Assembly (NCBI GenBank): GCA_009773415.1 | Contig: WSNO01000025.1 | Location: forward strand, 1-36,211 | Reading direction: 5' to 3' | Length of the DNA stretch: 36,211 bases | Source of the DNA: Nitrospirota bacterium | GTDB taxonomy: Bacteria > Nitrospirota > Thermodesulfovibrionia > Thermodesulfovibrionales > Dissulfurispiraceae | Part shown: piece after piece, positions 34,499 through 36,211 of the stretch | Position numbering within the stretch: the first letter of the stretch is position 1 | Layout of the letters: each line of letters begins with the position of its first letter | The notes under the pieces: generated by a model | The model's database searches: none | What the model saw: the letters and a program-made list of their open reading frames with translations, nothing else | Told to the model about the DNA's origin: nothing | Made by a program: the position numbers and the translations under genes

Positions 34499-35815
34499 AT
34501 GAACTCCAGCCCCATTACTATCAGCTCATGGCCACGCGCCATCGCCCATCTGGATGCAGATGCCTTCTTCGCCTCATGCGAACAAGCAATCCACCCCGAA
34601 CTGAAGGGCAAGCCCGTCATCACCGGAAAGGAACGCGGGATTGTGGCCGCTATGAGCTATGAGGCCAAGGCAAAAGGAATTACGCGCGGCATGCGGCTCT
34701 TTGAAGTAAAAAAAGCCTGTCCGGACTGCATTATACTTCCTTCCGACTATGAAACCTACAGTCTCTTTTCAAAAAGGATGTTTGACATACTGAGACGATT
34801 CACTCCGGATGTCGAGGAGTATTCCATCGACGAGGCATTCATCGACCTGACGGGACTCAGGCGGACACACCACGGATCGTATGGCATGATTGCCGAAAAA
34901 ATTCAGATGACGATAGCGCAGGAACTCGGGATAACCGTTGCGATAGGTATCAGCCTGTCCAAGGTGCTGGCCAAGATAGGCTCAAAGCATAAAAAACCGG
35001 CAGGGCTGACTATCATCCGGGGCAGAGACATCCATCTTTTTCTCGGGAAACTGCCGGTCGAGAAAGTCTGGGGGATAGGGCCAAACACCGCGGCGTATCT
35101 CCGGAAGTTCGGCGTTCATAGTGCCCTGGAGTTTGCAAAAAAAGAGGAGGCGTTCATAAAAATGCGCCTTTCAAAGCCATACCATGAAATCTGGCATGAG
35201 CTGAACGGCAGGAGCGTCTATCCTGTCACTATCCAATCCAAGAGCAGCTACCAGTCAATCAGCAAGGCCCGGACATTCACGCCTCCTTCAACAGACAGAG
35301 ACTTCGTTTTTGCGCAGTTGACCAAGAATCTTGAGAATGCCTGCATCAAGGCTCGGCGGCATAACCTGGCCACCGAGAGAATTGCGCTCTTTCTCCGGCA
35401 GCAGGACTTTATGGATTCCGGCATGGAGCTGAAAATCAGCAGATCTACGGCATTCCCTGCCGACTTGTTTGCTCCACTCAAAGAAGGGTTTCAGAGGATA
35501 TTCCGGGAGAATACTCCGTACCGCCAGACAGGAGTCGTACTGTGCGACCTGGTGCCGGAAGAAAAGCAGCAGTACTCACTTTTTGACGACACCGTCCGAG
35601 TTGAGAAGATGTCCAGGCTCTATAAGGCTGTGGATACATTGTCGGAGAAATTCGGCAAACATACGATTCAGAGCGGAGCAAGCATTCCTGCAAAATTGCA
35701 GGCACGACACGAAGGCGGCAGGGGAGATCAGACAGTCAGGAAGAATACGATGCTGCTGAAAGGGGAGAATGACCGGCAGAAGCTCGGCATGCCGGTGTTG
35801 CATGTGAAGGTGTGA
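34499..35815 (+). CDS. dinB: Y-family DNA polymerase (DinB/UmuC type)
   Basis: The 438-residue translesion polymerase has the catalytic acidic residues in IAHLDADAFFASCEQA and YSIDEAFIDLTG. It also has the palm segment GITVAIGISLSKVLAKIGSK and the helix-hairpin-helix region VEKVWGIGPNTAAYLRKFG. The little-finger domain follows (SISKARTFTPPSTDRDFVF), with a beta-clamp-binding motif QYSLF near residue 360. It is longer than E. coli DinB (351) and near UmuC (422). Expression follows lexA in the SOS operon. No ribosome site precedes ATG 34499; translation may depend on coupling to lexA. Confidence 0.93.
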   Translation: MNSSPITISSWPRAIAHLDADAFFASCEQAIHPELKGKPVITGKERGIVAAMSYEAKAKGITRGMRLFEVKKACPDCIILPSDYETYSLFSKRMFDILRRFTPDVEEYSIDEAFIDLTGLRRTHHGSYGMIAEKIQMTIAQELGITVAIGISLSKVLAKIGSKHKKPAGLTIIRGRDIHLFLGKLPVEKVWGIGPNTAAYLRKFGVHSALEFAKKEEAFIKMRLSKPYHEIWHELNGRSVYPVTIQSKSSYQSISKARTFTPPSTDRDFVFAQLTKNLENACIKARRHNLATERIALFLRQQDFMDSGMELKISRSTAFPADLFAPLKEGFQRIFRENTPYRQTGVVLCDLVPEEKQQYSLFDDTVRVEKMSRLYKAVDTLSEKFGKHTIQSGASIPAKLQARHEGGRGDQTVRKNTMLLKGENDRQKLGMPVLHVKV

Positions 35816-35851
35816 GAAAAATCGCTGTCGTTACTTACGGTCCCGTCGCAT

Positions 35852-36099
35852 TCAGACGTTCGCCGGCAAAACGATGAGTTTCGGCATCGATGCGCTCAGC
35901 AGCTCGCGATAATAGCGCGCTGCGTCTGCACTGCCATTGGTATTTCGGTTTTCAGCATTCGGAAGCATGCCCGACCCCGTCCTGGCGATGGCGCGCAGGA
36001 GCTGCTGGCTGATTGCCGTGCTTTTTCCCTGCTTCGTCAAGCCGCGAGGTTCAGCGGCGTCAGGCAGACAAGAATACAGAAGACAAATGCAGAACGCAT
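35852..36099 (-). pseudogene. Possible small secreted-protein gene broken by a frameshift
   Basis: From ATG 36099 the minus strand encodes MRSAFVFCILVCLTPLNLAA, a good signal peptide, then TGA at 36037-36039. Switching frame at that point opens a hydrophilic frame (LTKQGKSTAISQQLLRAI, ending MPKLIVLPANV) that runs to 35852. Signal peptide and body would make an exported protein of about 80 residues if one base were gained or lost. No ribosome site or homology supports either piece. Confidence 0.25.
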
Positions 36100-36113
36100 A
36101 GACTTATGTATAA

Positions 36114-36211
36114 GAGTCTGTTGCACAAACCCAAGGTTTTCAGTGAAGTGATAAAATAGAGGACATCAAGCGACAAGAGAGGTAGAGATGTCCTACAACG
36201 TAAAGACGATC
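36114..36211 (+). mobile_element. Probable IS left end (partial)
   Basis: From 36114 the sequence reads GAGTCTGTTGCACAAACCC, similar to terminal repeats of IS5/IS6-type elements (GxxxCTGTTGCA...). After about 75 bp of short non-coding leader a frame starts with AGAGAGGT upstream and runs off the window. TAA (36111-36113) could be a target repeat. Identification is tentative because the other end is missing. Confidence 0.4.
36188..36211 (+). CDS. Start of an unknown gene (probable transposase), cut by window edge
   Basis: ATG 36188 behind AGAGAGGT opens MSYNVKTI before the window ends. Eight residues are too few to identify it. Position just inside an IS-like end suggests a transposase; a toxin-type gene cannot be excluded. 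Confidence 0.35.

Noticed and set aside
36037-36039. In-frame TGA in the signal-peptide ORF as a selenocysteine codon
   Set aside because: Reading through gives a short Arg/Ser-rich tail without conserved features, and the better continuation lies in another frame.

Overview
The window looks like a chromosome segment of an anaerobic, motile Gram-negative bacterium of moderate GC content. Nitrospirota or Desulfobacterota-like is my best guess, inferred from gene content only: TIGR03960-type radical SAM protein next to RNase G, AmmeMemoRadiSam enzyme, a DUF2934 protein, a selenocysteine tRNA, sigma-54 signalling, CCG-domain Fe-S oxidases and c-di-GMP proteins. Both ends of the window appear to lie inside mobile-element sequence (a truncated transposase at the left, a probable IS end at the right), as expected if an assembly broke at repeats.

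Layout. 1-487: right end of an ISNCY-like insertion sequence, abutting the terminator hairpin of the next gene. 545-9672 (minus strand): a hydroxy-acid/lactate module made of an FMN alpha-hydroxy-acid dehydrogenase, a membrane-anchored periplasmic binding protein, a chemoreceptor with almost no ectodomain, a GlcD/GlcF-type two-subunit oxidase and a lactate permease. Hairpins separate most of the transcription units. 9673-10715: sparse, with one small DJ-1/PfpI-like protein. 10716-13230 (minus): a tightly overlapped operon GroES-like - rmuC - LOG protein. 13304-16666 (plus): signalling genes, namely a PAS-GGDEF diguanylate cyclase, a sigma-54-dependent response regulator with a short leader ORF, and a stand-alone receiver protein behind a near-perfect sigma-54 promoter, followed by a small Cys-rich protein. 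16644-24282 (minus): a seven-gene operon, radical SAM (TIGR03960/DUF2344) - rng - larE - second GlcF-like Fe-S protein - YkgJ protein - transaldolase - DUF2007. 24384-24506: a 40-residue histone-H1-like protein made of perfect 18-bp repeats. 25034-35815 (mostly plus): CBS-PAS-GGDEF protein with a degenerate GGGEF site, tRNA-Sec, pncC/cinA-like, ligA, a convergent Kef-type antiporter and a zinc-ribbon protein, a DUF2934 protein, the AmmeMemoRadiSam radical SAM enzyme, and a lexA-dinB SOS operon.

How it fits together. Lactate (or glycolate) would enter through the permease and be oxidised by the FMN enzyme and the GlcD/GlcF pair; the neighbouring binding protein and chemoreceptor could steer cells toward such a substrate. 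LarE, the sulfur-insertion enzyme for the nickel-pincer cofactor of lactate racemase, sits in another operon with a second GlcF-like subunit, which hints at handling of both lactate enantiomers. The lexA promoter carries a Gram-positive-type SOS box (GAAC-N4-GTTC) between consensus -35 and -10 elements. In several plus-strand genes a TATAAT lies 5-7 nt before the start codon with no Shine-Dalgarno sequence, suggesting leaderless mRNAs. I see no CRISPR array, rRNA or prophage.
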